A DNA stretch of 64,000 bases from Colius striatus. Taxonomy: Eukaryota > Chordata > Aves > Coliiformes > Coliidae. The stretch covers positions 5,524,001-5,588,000 of the forward strand of contig NC_084790.1 of assembly GCF_028858725.1 (NCBI RefSeq). Reading direction: 5' to 3'. The notes under the pieces are model-generated. The model did no database searches, was not told the DNA's origin, and saw only the letters and a list, made by a program, of their open reading frames with translations. A program made the translations under genes and the position numbers. Below are positions 53,501-64,000 of the stretch, in pieces; position 1 is the first letter of the stretch, and each line of letters begins with the position of its first letter.

Positions 53501-55695
53501 CCGCTGGGCACTGGGTACATTCTCCCCGACAGCATCTCAGGATGAAAATGGTGCTGAACCCCGCTTCCTTAGTGCCCAGCAGGCGCCAGGAGCCATCGGG
53601 GAGCATCATGTCCCCTCCGTGAGCTCAGAGGGTCCCTTTCTATGTGGGGAAGCTGAGGCATGGAGCTGCTCAACAACCTGGCAATGGAAGCTGCTGTGCC
53701 TCAGCTGCCCAGGTGCCTGCACTGGCCTTCGAGTGGGGTGGCTCTAAAAGTGAGTGCAGGTCCCAGCTGATGTCCCCCATCCCCAGCTCTCACCTGCTTG
53801 TGTCTGCAGCCCCGTGTCTACAGTTGGAAGTTTTGGCTGCTCTTGCCTGGGAAGGTCACCCCCTCCCATGTCCCCTGTGGCATCCCAGGGTGCCTTGGGT
53901 CCCCAGCACAGCTGTGTGCACAGATGTGCTGTGGAAGCCCTGTCCTGTGTCTGGCAACGCTCCTTCTGAGACCACAAAAGCTCGTTTGTGCCTTGGCAGC
54001 ACTGGGAAGCGGACGCCAAAGACGAGTAGAGTGAAGTGAAGGTGTTCAGTGGCAGCTGCGTGTGCTGGGGACCCCCTTGAAGCCCAGCTGAAATAGGGAT
54101 GCCCCAAGGAGCCATAGTCAAGCCCTAAAATCTGCTCAGGGCACTCTTTGCAGTCATTGTTCCCAAAACTCCAAGTTGCCACAAACTGCTTTGGGGGCCA
54201 GATCCTGGCAATTCCCCACTGCAGCAAGTGGGAAGTATACAGACAAATTTTGGGTGCTCCCACGTCTGCCCTCAGCTCCTCCACCTCCACCTGCAGCCCA
54301 GCCATCAGGATCAGCCCCCACAGCCCAACACCATCCCAACGCATCCCCCCCAACCACTGGGCTTTCCCCCAAGGATGACTCTGTCCCAGGAGGCTTCTAT
54401 CTACTTGCATCTAATCCAATAACAACATCCTAATTGGTGACAAAGCCGCTGCTATAAACACTGAGAGATTTATTCCCATTTGACATGAGATTCACGCAGG
54501 GCACTATGCAATCAATCACTAAACTGTGGCTTTACGGAACTGAGGGGCTGGGGCTTTGCAACCCCTGGCCGGCATCTCTCTGCATTTCAGAGCAGCCCTC
54601 GCGGGTGCGTTGGCTGCGGGGTTTGTGCAGCCCCTCTCCCTTTTCCTCACTGTGTAAAATGAGCGTTTCCTATTCATGAAAGGGAAAGGAAAAATAAAGG
54701 GCTCCTGGCAATCAGGGTTTTTGGTCCAGGGCCCGGGATTCAGGGTGGGAACTCCAGGAGCCGCCCGGTTGGAGCCGATGGCACCCGCACGGCAAAATCA
54801 GAGGAAAATGGGTCCTTTGTGCGGGGAATATCTGGTGTGTGATTCAGAAGGGGCTGACGCCGGCAGCAGGGGCTGACACGCTGCGTGGTGGCATGTGGGG
54901 ACCCAATAGGTCTCTCCACTGCCTGCCAAGATTATCCCCTGTTTTGTGGGCTGGGGGATGTGACACAAAGCCTTGGTGGCTGGTGGCTTGCTGGGTTCAG
55001 GATGGTGGCAAAGGGCTGAGCAGCCCCAAAGCAGTCAGGAGCATCCTGTGCCTAGGGAATGAGGTTAAGGCAGCTTTGGAGGTGCACCCCAAAACTGCCA
55101 AGCTGAGAGCCTGCTGTTGGGCACAGGCAGTGGCCACTGTCCCTGGGGCTGCAAACTGCACTCCTTGCTTGAGTCTTTTAATGAGAAAGCTGCTGCCCGT
55201 GTTTCAGGGGGACATTCCTCCACTGGGCAAAGAAACAGCAGCTTCAAGAAGCAGCTCATTGTCCTCGAATGGCGCGGCCGGGGCCAAGCAGCCTGGCCCA
55301 GCTCCGGCCACTGCGGCACGGGAACAAAAAGCCTCCTCTTCTCAAGCCCTCTGCAACCGGGTGTCCCCAGCCAGCGCTGCCCCTGAAAAATTCATGGCAT
55401 GAAGTTTGCAAACTGCAGAGAATCCGAGCACTCGGTGGCCAGTGACCCCGGGACTGCGGGGCAGCCAAGGCAGGTGGCTGCCCGCAGCGACACAGCGGCT
55501 GAGCCACCCCAGCGGAGAGTGGCTTTTGGCAGAAATTAGGTATTCCCAACCCAAACCACTGGTTTGGTTTGCAGATGGCAGGATGGGGGTGATGCTCTTG
55601 GCCCGTTCCCACCCCGCCCTGGCCCCACACGGGGGTCCCAGCCTGAGCCCCGGCGGCTCCAGCCCTGTGCCCGGCACGTAACCCAGTTTAGTCTC
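53501..55695. other. Intergenic, nothing recognised
   Basis: Moderately GC-rich sequence with overlapping short open frames that carry no domain, no consistent splice sites and no repeat that I can name. Confidence 0.55.
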
Positions 55696-55699
55696 AATA

Positions 55700-55900
55700 A
55701 GCGTTCAAATTAAATTAGTTAAACTACATTAAACCGCTGTGAGGACACGGTTCAGAGTGGAAACGGCCTTAATGTGATTTCAGCTGACTTCCCTGCCACG
55801 ATTTGCAAGTCAGAGAAATCGAATTAAGGCTGTTTTTGTTCTGAACTCTGTCCACACAGGCCCACAATGCAGTTTAATTAATCTGCTTTAAAATTGAGCC
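55700..55900. mobile_element. Palindromic non-autonomous DNA transposon-like element
   Basis: Two arms of about 85-95 bp, roughly 55703-55790 and 55806-55900, are imperfect reverse complements across a spacer of about 15 bp. Matching parts include TTAAACTACATT against AATGCAGTTTAA, GTGAGGACA against TGTCCACAC, and GGCCTTAAT against ATTAAGGCT. Long terminal inverted repeats without coding capacity are the mark of foldback or MITE-type elements. Divergence of the arms shows that it is old. Confidence 0.7.
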
Positions 55901-58900
55901 TGTCTTTCATTCAGGCAACTTCACCTGACTCACGCCAGAGAGCCAAGAACCCCCTGGGCAGGCAGTGGGGCTGAGCTGGGACCCCTGGGCAGGCACAGGG
56001 CTCAGCTGTAGGTTTGGGGATGGAAAATCCTGGAGGATATAGAGAAAACTGGGATTATCTCTAATCCCATCAGGGAATGATCTGGGATCCACACAGCAGT
56101 GAGCTGCATCCACCTGCACTGGGCTCCCCGATGCCCAGGGAGCTGCCGCTGGAGCATCCCGGCTCTCTGCTGCCCTGTGTCCCAGAAGTGCTGTGGGCAC
56201 CAGGACCAGGGGTTCTTGGCTCTCCTCGATGGTTATCACTGCTTAACAAAGTTTCCTCCTCAGTGGAAGCGAGCAGCCAGCTGAAACTGGCTGCATTAAG
56301 CCCCTGCTGCTCCCGGGAAGGCTGTAATGGCTGGTAATTGCCAGCCAGCAGCTCTGAGGAGGCTGGGGTTGGGCCAGGGAGAGCCTTGGTTCCCAAAACC
56401 CACAGCCCCTTCATCTTCTCTGCACCCTTCAGCTGTTCCTCACCCCCTTCCCTGTCTCCTTCCTCTGGCTTGCATCAAATTTGCGAATCAAACGGGCTGC
56501 TCCAACGCTGGTCCCTAAACGTGAGCCCAGGGGGATCTGGGGTTCCCCGAAGCACAGCAGGACCTCACGTGCTCCAAGAGCTTCTCTCACATCCTCCCTT
56601 CACTCTCAGCTCAGTTTTCTTTGCAAAGGTAAAACTGCATCTCCATGAAAGAGCTCCAATTAAAAGGGAGTTAATGACTTAATGAATCATAACAAAACCT
56701 GCTTGCATTAGCACATGAACTACTGACCCTCTCTGGTTGTGGCTACCAGCTTTTTAATTGCATACCTTTTTATTTCCTTCCCAGCAAATTGGCTGCTTGT
56801 TAAGTGTGTTGGAGGAGGGGAGCAAGTAGGGCTCTGGAGGGCAGGTAAAGCCCAGCCTGGAGGGGGTGAGCCCGCTGCAGCACCACATCCCACACCAGCA
56901 CTGACCTGAAGCCTGACTCCAGCACACCAAGCAGCTGCACTGTTGGCTCCCCTTCCTTTCCTCAATGATGAGAATTTGCAGTGCTGCCGAAAATTAGGAC
57001 TTAAGAATTTAGGGATGCTAGGGGCTGTACAAACACCCTAACAAGGTTCATGTACATCATCCCCATCAGCCCAACCCACCTTATAACCCTCTCAGAGCAG
57101 GTACCATTGGGCTGGACTTTCCTTCTCATTGCACCACAAGGAGCAGCTCTGGGATGGGCTTTTCCCTCCCCACAGCTTGACCCAGGGACCCACCTGGTTG
57201 CTTGTATCCCGGGCCACAGGAGAATCTGCTAACGAGCACCTTCTCTCCCCTTGGCTTTGAGGGGGGGATGGAGGTCCTGTAGACACCAGAATAACACCCG
57301 GAACACCCCAGTCTAGTGGAGGCTGGGGGCCTGGGAAGCCCTGGGCCTCTTGTGAGGCTGGTGGGAGCTGCTTTACTCGGGGAATGTGGTGTTTTTGTGC
57401 TGCTCCCTCGGTCTGCTGGAAGAGCTGCAACAGTCCATGGTTCATTTGAAGGTAAAAAAAAAGAAAAGAGAGCAAAATTGATAGTTCAGTGGCTGAGCTT
57501 CACTGGGGGTCTCTGCTGCTGGGATGTCCATGTCGAGGAAGAAACTTGCTGATGGCTTTTGCATAGCTGAGAGCAAAGTGGGGGGCCGGCCTGGGGCCGT
57601 GCAGTTGATGCATCCCAGTGGTCCCTGACTGAGACTGCTGTGTCCCACCAGCCCACACTGCCCCCAACATGGGCATCCCCAGGCTTGAGCCGAAATCTTC
57701 CCAGGAGCACGGGCTGGGCTTGGTGCACGCAGCATCCTGTGCTGGGACAAATCCTGCCCTGTCCCACGGCGGCCCATCCGCCCCCAGGACAATAGCACTT
57801 CAGTCTCAGCAGCTGCCCGCGCCGCCGTGCCCCACGGCCCCGGGCCCCTCCTGCCCCGAGGGGCTGCGATGCCCCCCATCCCTCTGGGAACCGCTGGGCT
57901 GAGCATCCCGGACCTGCCGCCTCAGCGACTGTTTCCAAGGGAACTACGAGGGGGGTCAAGGAGAGGTCTGGGGTGTTTTAGTCTTCCTGTAATGTCTGTA
58001 ATTGCTCATTTATTTAGCGCAATTAGTCCCAGGTGCTTGCTCTTGTCTGCGTGACCCCGGCGGATGCCTCTCCAGCCTGGCCCGGCTGTTCCGAGCTGAC
58101 AGATCGATAGACTCTCGGAGCAGGTTGCCGAGTCCCCTCTCGGCCCTGAGCCAGGCTCTGGCGATGCGTGTGCATGTCCCTCACCCCTGATATTGTCCTC
58201 GGCACGGTCCCCTCCACGTCCCCGCCAAGGTCAGCTCATCCCCAGCATCCCCCTGTGCCCAGGCAGGAGGGATAGGGTGGGGGGGGATGCCGCACTGCAG
58301 CCCCTAAACGTGTGCAGCCCAGGAGAGGCGGTACCACCCAGAGCATCCTCACCCCGAGCTGCGCACACCGGGATCAGCAGCCGGACGGGCAGTGCCGGGT
58401 GCGGGAGCCATCCCTGGAGCAGCTCCCTGGGCGGGGGGAAATGCCTCCCCCCGCTTTCCGCCGTGTCGGATGATGCAGGAACGCTGCCGGAGCTGGAGGC
58501 TGCCTGGGGGGGAAACAATCTGGCGCTTTGTGGAAGCTGCTGTGAAAAGAAACGATCCCGAAACGCCGGCGAGGTCAGGCAGCCCCGGGCTGCCTTTTGT
58601 CCCGCGGGCAGAGCGCTGCGGGGGGGGGACACACGACGCAAACCGCAGCGTCCCTTCGCTGTGAGTCAGGGCAGGAGTCACCAGGGCTGGCAGAGAGGGG
58701 ACAACAGGGGGCTTGCAGGCATTGGGGGGATTGACAGGCATCAGGGGGTTACCCAACCCCTGCCCCTCGCCTGCTGGCGCAACCTGCCCCACCACCGGCC
58801 TCAGCAGCCCGGCCGGGCAGCGGGCAGTGGGGGGTTTGCAGCCGCCCCCCCACGTTCAGCACCCGGTTGCCTCCAGCCCTTCCTTTTAATTCCTCCAGCT

Positions 58901-61900
58901 TCTAAAAGGCTGGGGGCTTTCTCTGCCAAATGCATCTCCACAGCTCCCCAGGTATTACTTCCCCCATGGCTCTCTCCCAGCGTGTTCATTCCCTGGCACC
59001 GTTAACAACCGGGAGCTCGCCGAGATTAAACCTTTTTGCTGCCTATTTCTCCATACACCCAAATTTCAGTGCACTTTAATTGTCTGCCAATTGATTCCCT
59101 AAATTCCCCACTGACACACATAATGTTTAATTCGCAGATACTGGGAAAGAGGCAGCTCAGGGGCTGTATGAATCCTTCTTTAACTCAGCTGCACTCAACC
59201 AGATCACAGAGTGTCTGGGAAAAGATGCTGAGAAAGCCTGTTCTTTGTGGGCTGGTTACTGGGGACTGGTTAGAGCAAAGTGGGGGGGTCCACTGGTGCA
59301 GACCCAGGGACCACCCCCACAGCCAGGCTGCCAGACCCTGAAGTTCATGTCTATCCAATGCTCCTACTGAAACATCCCCAAAGCCAGGAGGGTAAGGGCA
59401 TGGCCTGACCCTACCCTGTGGGGAATGGACCTGGGGGGGCTCAGGGGAAGGCACCCTCCTACTCCACTTCCCACCTTCTGCCAGTACTCTCATCCATGGG
59501 ATAGCTCCTGCAGTCCCCGGGTCTGGCCATACCTGGTGAGGCCGCATCCTGCCCCATCCCTACTTCACTTTGCAAGGGGCAGAGCTGTGATGCTGCCCCA
59601 AGCAAGGTGGGGAGTGCCTCCAGCCCCCCCTCAGCCTTGCCTGGGGAAGCCTTGGCAGCAGCCAGCACAAATAATGAGTCTGACCACGAAACAGAGATGA
59701 AAAAACACTTCAGCTAATGGCAGCCCATGGAGGAGGCTTTGAAGTTTATTGGAGCCAGACCTGCAGGGGCTGTGTGGGTCCCAGGGAGAGAGCGGGAGGG
59801 ATGAGCCCTGGGGAAAGCCTGGGTTCACCCACTGCTCAAGAGATAGCAGATGCATCCCTGTCAGGTCACCTCTCGTCACCACAGCATGGGGACACGCTGG
59901 GGACATGTGGGAGGAGACCTTCCCCACCAGAAACATAGCCCCCCATCGCTGCCAAGGAGGGGGTCTCTGCAGCACAAGGTGGGTGCTCTGGGCAGAGAGG
60001 GGGACCTTGGCTTGGAGCACTGCTGTGCAACCTCCAGCTGAGGCATTTTATGGAGCAGCTCCCCCAGTGCCCCTGAGAAGGGAGGTGGTCACACAGCCCC
60101 TGATTGCACAGCCACAAAGGAGAGCAGGAGCTGGGAGTGCTGGTCCCATCAGGCTGTGCTTGAGCTCGGTTTTTAAACTGCTGATTACTGAGCAACTGGG
60201 CAAGTCAGTGGCAGAGCTAACGAGAGGGTCTTGAGGCAAGGGTGGACATGGAGCCCTTAGGCAGAGCCCTCACCTCTGAAAGCTCAGCCTGTGTGGGACC
60301 AGTCAGTGGCTCCCAGCACCTGCAGTTGATTTGTGGAGGGGGGAAGCAAAAGAGGGCAAGAGAAAGTAACTTTTTTCCTTCTGGAATGAAAGATGAGAGG
60401 TCTGTGAGGGTGCTGCAGTACAGCAGGGAGCAGAAATCCCCATTCCAAGGAGCTTGTATGAAGCCAGGACACAGACACAGCTTCCAGCCGCTCTTCCTGC
60501 AGTGAAGGGGAAATCCTTAAATCACTTAATTCAATTAAGCCTTGTGGTCACTGCCAGTTAAATAGATGGATCATAAGGACCTCTGCTCTCCTCTCTCCCA
60601 AAGCTGATCCCTCCCATCCTTCACTAAAGCATTTCCTCAGGCCTAGCAGGAGAGAGGGTGAGGCTGCTGGAGAGGAGCTAGAGAGATGTTGAGTGCTCAG
60701 AAAGGTGAGTCCTGGAGAGTCAGATCCTGCCAGGAGGGCCAGGTGCTAGACAAGGTTAAGGGGTTATCGCTGTCCCAGCTTCATCCAGGACCTGGAACAT
60801 GATGGACCTTACCCAGGCACAAGCAGCCCCTGCAGGGGTCCTTCCCCCCATTTCTGACCCCCACCGCTCTTCTCCAGCTCATCACAAGAGCAGGAGGGCT
60901 TCATGAACACTACCAGGTCTGGAACACCCACCACCCATGTGTGGTTTTGAGTGGAGGAAGGCTGAGGCTCAGCTCTCCTCACTTATTCCTCCAGGAGCAG
61001 CTGATCCACCCAGGAACACAGACAGCCATCAAAGCAGAGCGATGCTCCCAGCCTCTTTATAGAGACAATAAAAGGGTTTAAACAAAAGCTGCTAAGTAAA
61101 TAATAAAAGCCAAAAAAAGACTGGAGGGAATTTTTTGCCCTGATAGGAACTGCCCTCCCTCCTCCCCCCATCAGCTTTGCCCAAACCTCTCTGCTGAGGC
61201 TTGTTTCTCCAGGCGGCATCTCGGAAGTCTGCGCTGCACCCGATTTGCTCCCCAGGGCCTCTGAATGGAGGTTTTACAAGAGCTAATAAATATTGAGACT
61301 GAAGCTGTTCAAAATGTCACTTGGCAGCGCCTCGTGATGAGGAGGAGGGCTGTGGGGCATTTGGAGGTTCTCACTGCAAGGGGTTGGCAGCATCAGCCCT
61401 GGCCATGTTATGGGTCTGGCTCGGTCACAGAGTGTCACAGAGGTTTATGCCTCAGTAGATACATATAACCCCTCTGCACATGACCCTCCTCACTGCTGCC
61501 AGCTCTGCCCTCATCCAGACATTGGGTTGGAGTCATCTGTCTCCCTCCTGCACACCCCTCATCCTTCCCATCACCCTCCTGTTCCTGTGACCCCAGAGCT
61601 CGGTGGTACCAATACAACTGGCAGCAGCTCCTTCCCAACTTACCTTGCCACTGGCCAGAGGGAACAGGAATGGTCAGGATCAACCAGAGCTCCCTGAGCC
61701 CATTGATCCCCAACCCTCCAGCCCAGAGGCTGTCCCTGGAGGGGGAGGATCCCACATCCTCCTTTTTCTAGCACTTTCTGGGGAAAGCATCCCTGCCATG
61801 GGCAGCTGTCTGGGGGAGATGCTCTTTCCAGAGGAAAAGCTGCTGCTTTTCCCCCAGATCCCATCCAAGCTTTAACATCTTTGGGAACTCAAAGCAGATT

Positions 61901-64000
61901 GCCCAAGCTCCCTGCTCTGCACAGCTCGCTGGCAGCATGGGCTAGCTGCTGGTGATGGAGATGCTCTTCCGCAAGGGTTCCTCCTCTCAGCCCAGGGCAC
62001 GTTCAAGAGAGTTTTTTTCCCAAGGTTTCCTGTTTTACTGTGTCCCTCACAGCCGTTTGCACATGGTCCCAACAGCTGCTGAGAAAGCAGGTCCTTGCAG
62101 ACCTATGAAGGGGTGAAGGTGGGTCCCTATGTGGCATCGCAGGAGGGGAGAGGTGATTGCATCCTCAGAGGAGCCTTGTCAAGGGGAGCAGCTGGAGGAC
62201 ATACCCAGGAAGATTTCCCTGAGGAGAAGGAGCCTGAGCTGCTTTCTGCTCCATGGATGTGGGTAGAATCTGGGAGAGCAGCTGTCTGCTGTGGGCTCAA
62301 GGGTTTCTGTGCAGAGCAAGCAAAGCTTTCACCAAAGCCCTGTGCAGGTGGGAGTGTTTCACTGGTTCTCTTTTTTTTTTTCTTGATTAAGTACAATTAA
62401 GTGCTGGGAGTTTGCAGGATGGTTTGGATTAATTGTAATATCCTTTGGGGGTGCTGGAAATGGGATTGCCAAGCAGCGTTCACAGGCTGGGTGCTGAGGC
62501 ACACGGCCCACCTCTCGCCTCCAGCAGTTGCACGCCTTGCCGCAGCCCCCCCATCTGCCCTGGGAGCTCAGGAGGGGTCACAGCTCTCTTGGAGCAGTCA
62601 CTGGGTCAAGCAGAGGGAGATGAAGCAGCGGCAGCAGGGGCTGCAAGGGTGCAGAGCCCCAAAGATGAAGCAGCATGGGAGCAGGCAAACAGCCACCCTG
62701 CCAGCTCCTCCACCTGTACCCTTTGGCCTCAGCACGTTTCCCTACCCCGGGTCTCCCAATGGAACCTCCCATGAGCAGAAGACATGAGACAACCCACAGC
62801 CAAGCAGGTGCCTTTGTCTCAGTGTAGATGCAGAAAGAAGCATCACAGTCTTCCTGAGAGCTGCCTGGCTGAACAGAAAATCAACGGAGGGATTATAAGA
62901 AAACCAGAGCAGAGAGCAGCTGCCACATTTTGGGAGAGTTGTTTGTGCAGAATAATCCATCCCAGTGCTCAGACTGCAGACAGGACCTGACAGAGTGGAT
63001 CACATTCCCATCCTCAGCAAAGACCTCTAGCCAAAACTGAGTGAAAGCTCTGGATTTGTGGGTTTGGGCAGGGAGCAATGGTTTTGTTGTTAATGTTGGT
63101 TTAAAACGTGTTGCTTAGAAAGGTTGTTGTGGGAAAAGCTGTTTTCCAGCAGAGCCTTCCATTTTCATCCCCCGTGCAGCCTCAGGGACCTGGCTTGTTG
63201 GAGGGATGCAGTGAGCCCAGAGGAGCCCATCCTCACATACAGATGGAGCTCAGGGCTTCTCCTGGGCACGAGCCATGCCAGCTGGGGGTGGATGCAGCTG
63301 TGCCCCCCTGCCAAGGTCTCCTGCTCCCCAAGAGCCTTTGGGGCTGCAATGTGAGGCTACACCAGAGTGGGTAGGAAGAAGGGAGTGGGATGCTCCATAA
63401 TTAGATCCCTGGGATGCTGATGTCCCAAATGCACCATCTATTTATTCTTATTCTGCCCCTTGTGAACAGAGCAGGCAGCACCCTGCTCCCAGGAGGACTC
63501 AGCTGAAGAAGCCCATTAGTGTTCTGTGGTCTCTTTTTCAAACTGTATGACAGTAACCAGAGACCTACAAAGCAAAACCACCTCGAGGCTCTGAGCTGGA
63601 GAGCTGATTCCTTGGAACCACCACAGGCTCCAAGAGCCAGGAGTGCCTTGCACCATCAGCAGGGATGCTCTAACAGGACACTCAAGCACCTTTCCAATGC
63701 AAACACATGTGGAAGGAGCTGCTCTTCCCCAGGAGCCTCACAGGGAGCCATTTGTTCTGAAGACACCACTTATGGGAAGTGCAGGTCCAGAGCTCAAGCA
63801 GCCTAAGCTGGCTTTTCCAAGGGCTCTACAGCAAAGCACAGGCTTTTGGCATTCTATATGCCCTGGGAAGTCTTGTCTCAGGGATGTAAGTGAAGCTGGG
63901 TGCATGCATGAAGACAAATCCTCCTCCTGAGCTGCTCTGAGTGATTGTCTGCCTTAAGAACCCTCAAGAAGGGACAGAGATGCCTCTTTCATCCTGGGCA
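55901..64000. other. Intergenic flank, no gene recognised
   Basis: GC-rich, C/T-rich sequence with many overlapping open frames on both strands and none that resembles a known protein. The gene that follows PHB in human (NGFR) is not seen. A compact stretch at about 57990-58030 has paired TAATTGC/GCAATTA and may be a regulatory element. A T-run lies at 62371-62380. Confidence 0.6.

Noticed and set aside
58193-59005. 270-residue plus-strand open frame
   Set aside because: GC-rich sequence with a long frame on the other strand too; no recognisable domain, no splice signals or family resemblance.
53500-64000. NGFR exons expected after PHB by human gene order
   Set aside because: Searched by eye for cysteine-rich receptor repeats and a death domain in all frames given; none seen. 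The gene probably lies beyond the window.

Overview
The window is a piece of a bird genome. It holds intron-split vertebrate genes with GT/AG junctions, CR1 LINE fragments of avian type, low coding density and a gammaretrovirus-like endogenous provirus. The two genes are both on the minus strand: ZNF652 (coding exons between 6941 and 13958) and PHB1/prohibitin (coding exons between 41537 and 45834). This is the same neighbour pair as on human 17q21, so the segment is conserved synteny. The species cannot be named from sequence alone; the CR1 types suit a neoavian bird.

Layout: 1-6940 is AT-rich 3' UTR or downstream sequence of ZNF652, with one CR1 fragment and a long homopurine tract. 6941-14198 holds the five ZNF652 coding exons, which reconstruct a 608-residue, nine-finger protein. 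14199 to about 29536 is the large 5' intron. A CpG island at about 29560-30700 is the ZNF652 promoter, with two perfect NRF1 palindromes and plus-strand splice-donor-like sites that suggest a divergent noncoding transcript. 30700-40450 is intergenic, with a CR1 element, a CpG-rich patch carrying a CTCF-like core, a perfect 39-bp inverted repeat and a 49-bp tandem duplication. 40450-46383 is PHB1: six coding exons giving exactly 272 residues, plus an inferred noncoding first exon. Its promoter at about 46384-46680 carries two ZNF143/Staf-type sites, an NRF1-like site and CCAAT boxes.

Upstream of PHB1, and on the same strand, a 5.1-kb provirus (46935-52038) has inserted into an older CR1 copy. 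Its two 502-bp LTRs look identical, it has a CATG target duplication, a proline-type primer binding site and a polypurine tract. Gag is almost complete but has one frame break. Pol is reduced to protease, RNase H and integrase pieces, and env is almost gone. Its leader carries three 91-bp tandem units, each with three hairpins shaped like a tRNA T-arm; one hairpin per unit contains an exact RNA polymerase III B box. This is the most unusual structure in the window. The leader also encodes an in-frame hydrophobic N-terminal extension of Gag.

From 53100 to 64000 I find no recognisable gene. There is a GC-rich block, a 200-bp palindromic DNA-transposon-like element at about 55700-55900 and G/C-rich intergenic sequence. 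NGFR, which follows PHB in human, is not visible.

How the parts relate: ZNF652 is a nuclear repressor and PHB1 a mitochondrial inner-membrane scaffold, so they are neighbours rather than partners in one pathway. The functional question raised here is whether the young LTR, about 0.4-0.5 kb upstream of the PHB1 promoter and pointing toward it, affects PHB1 expression.
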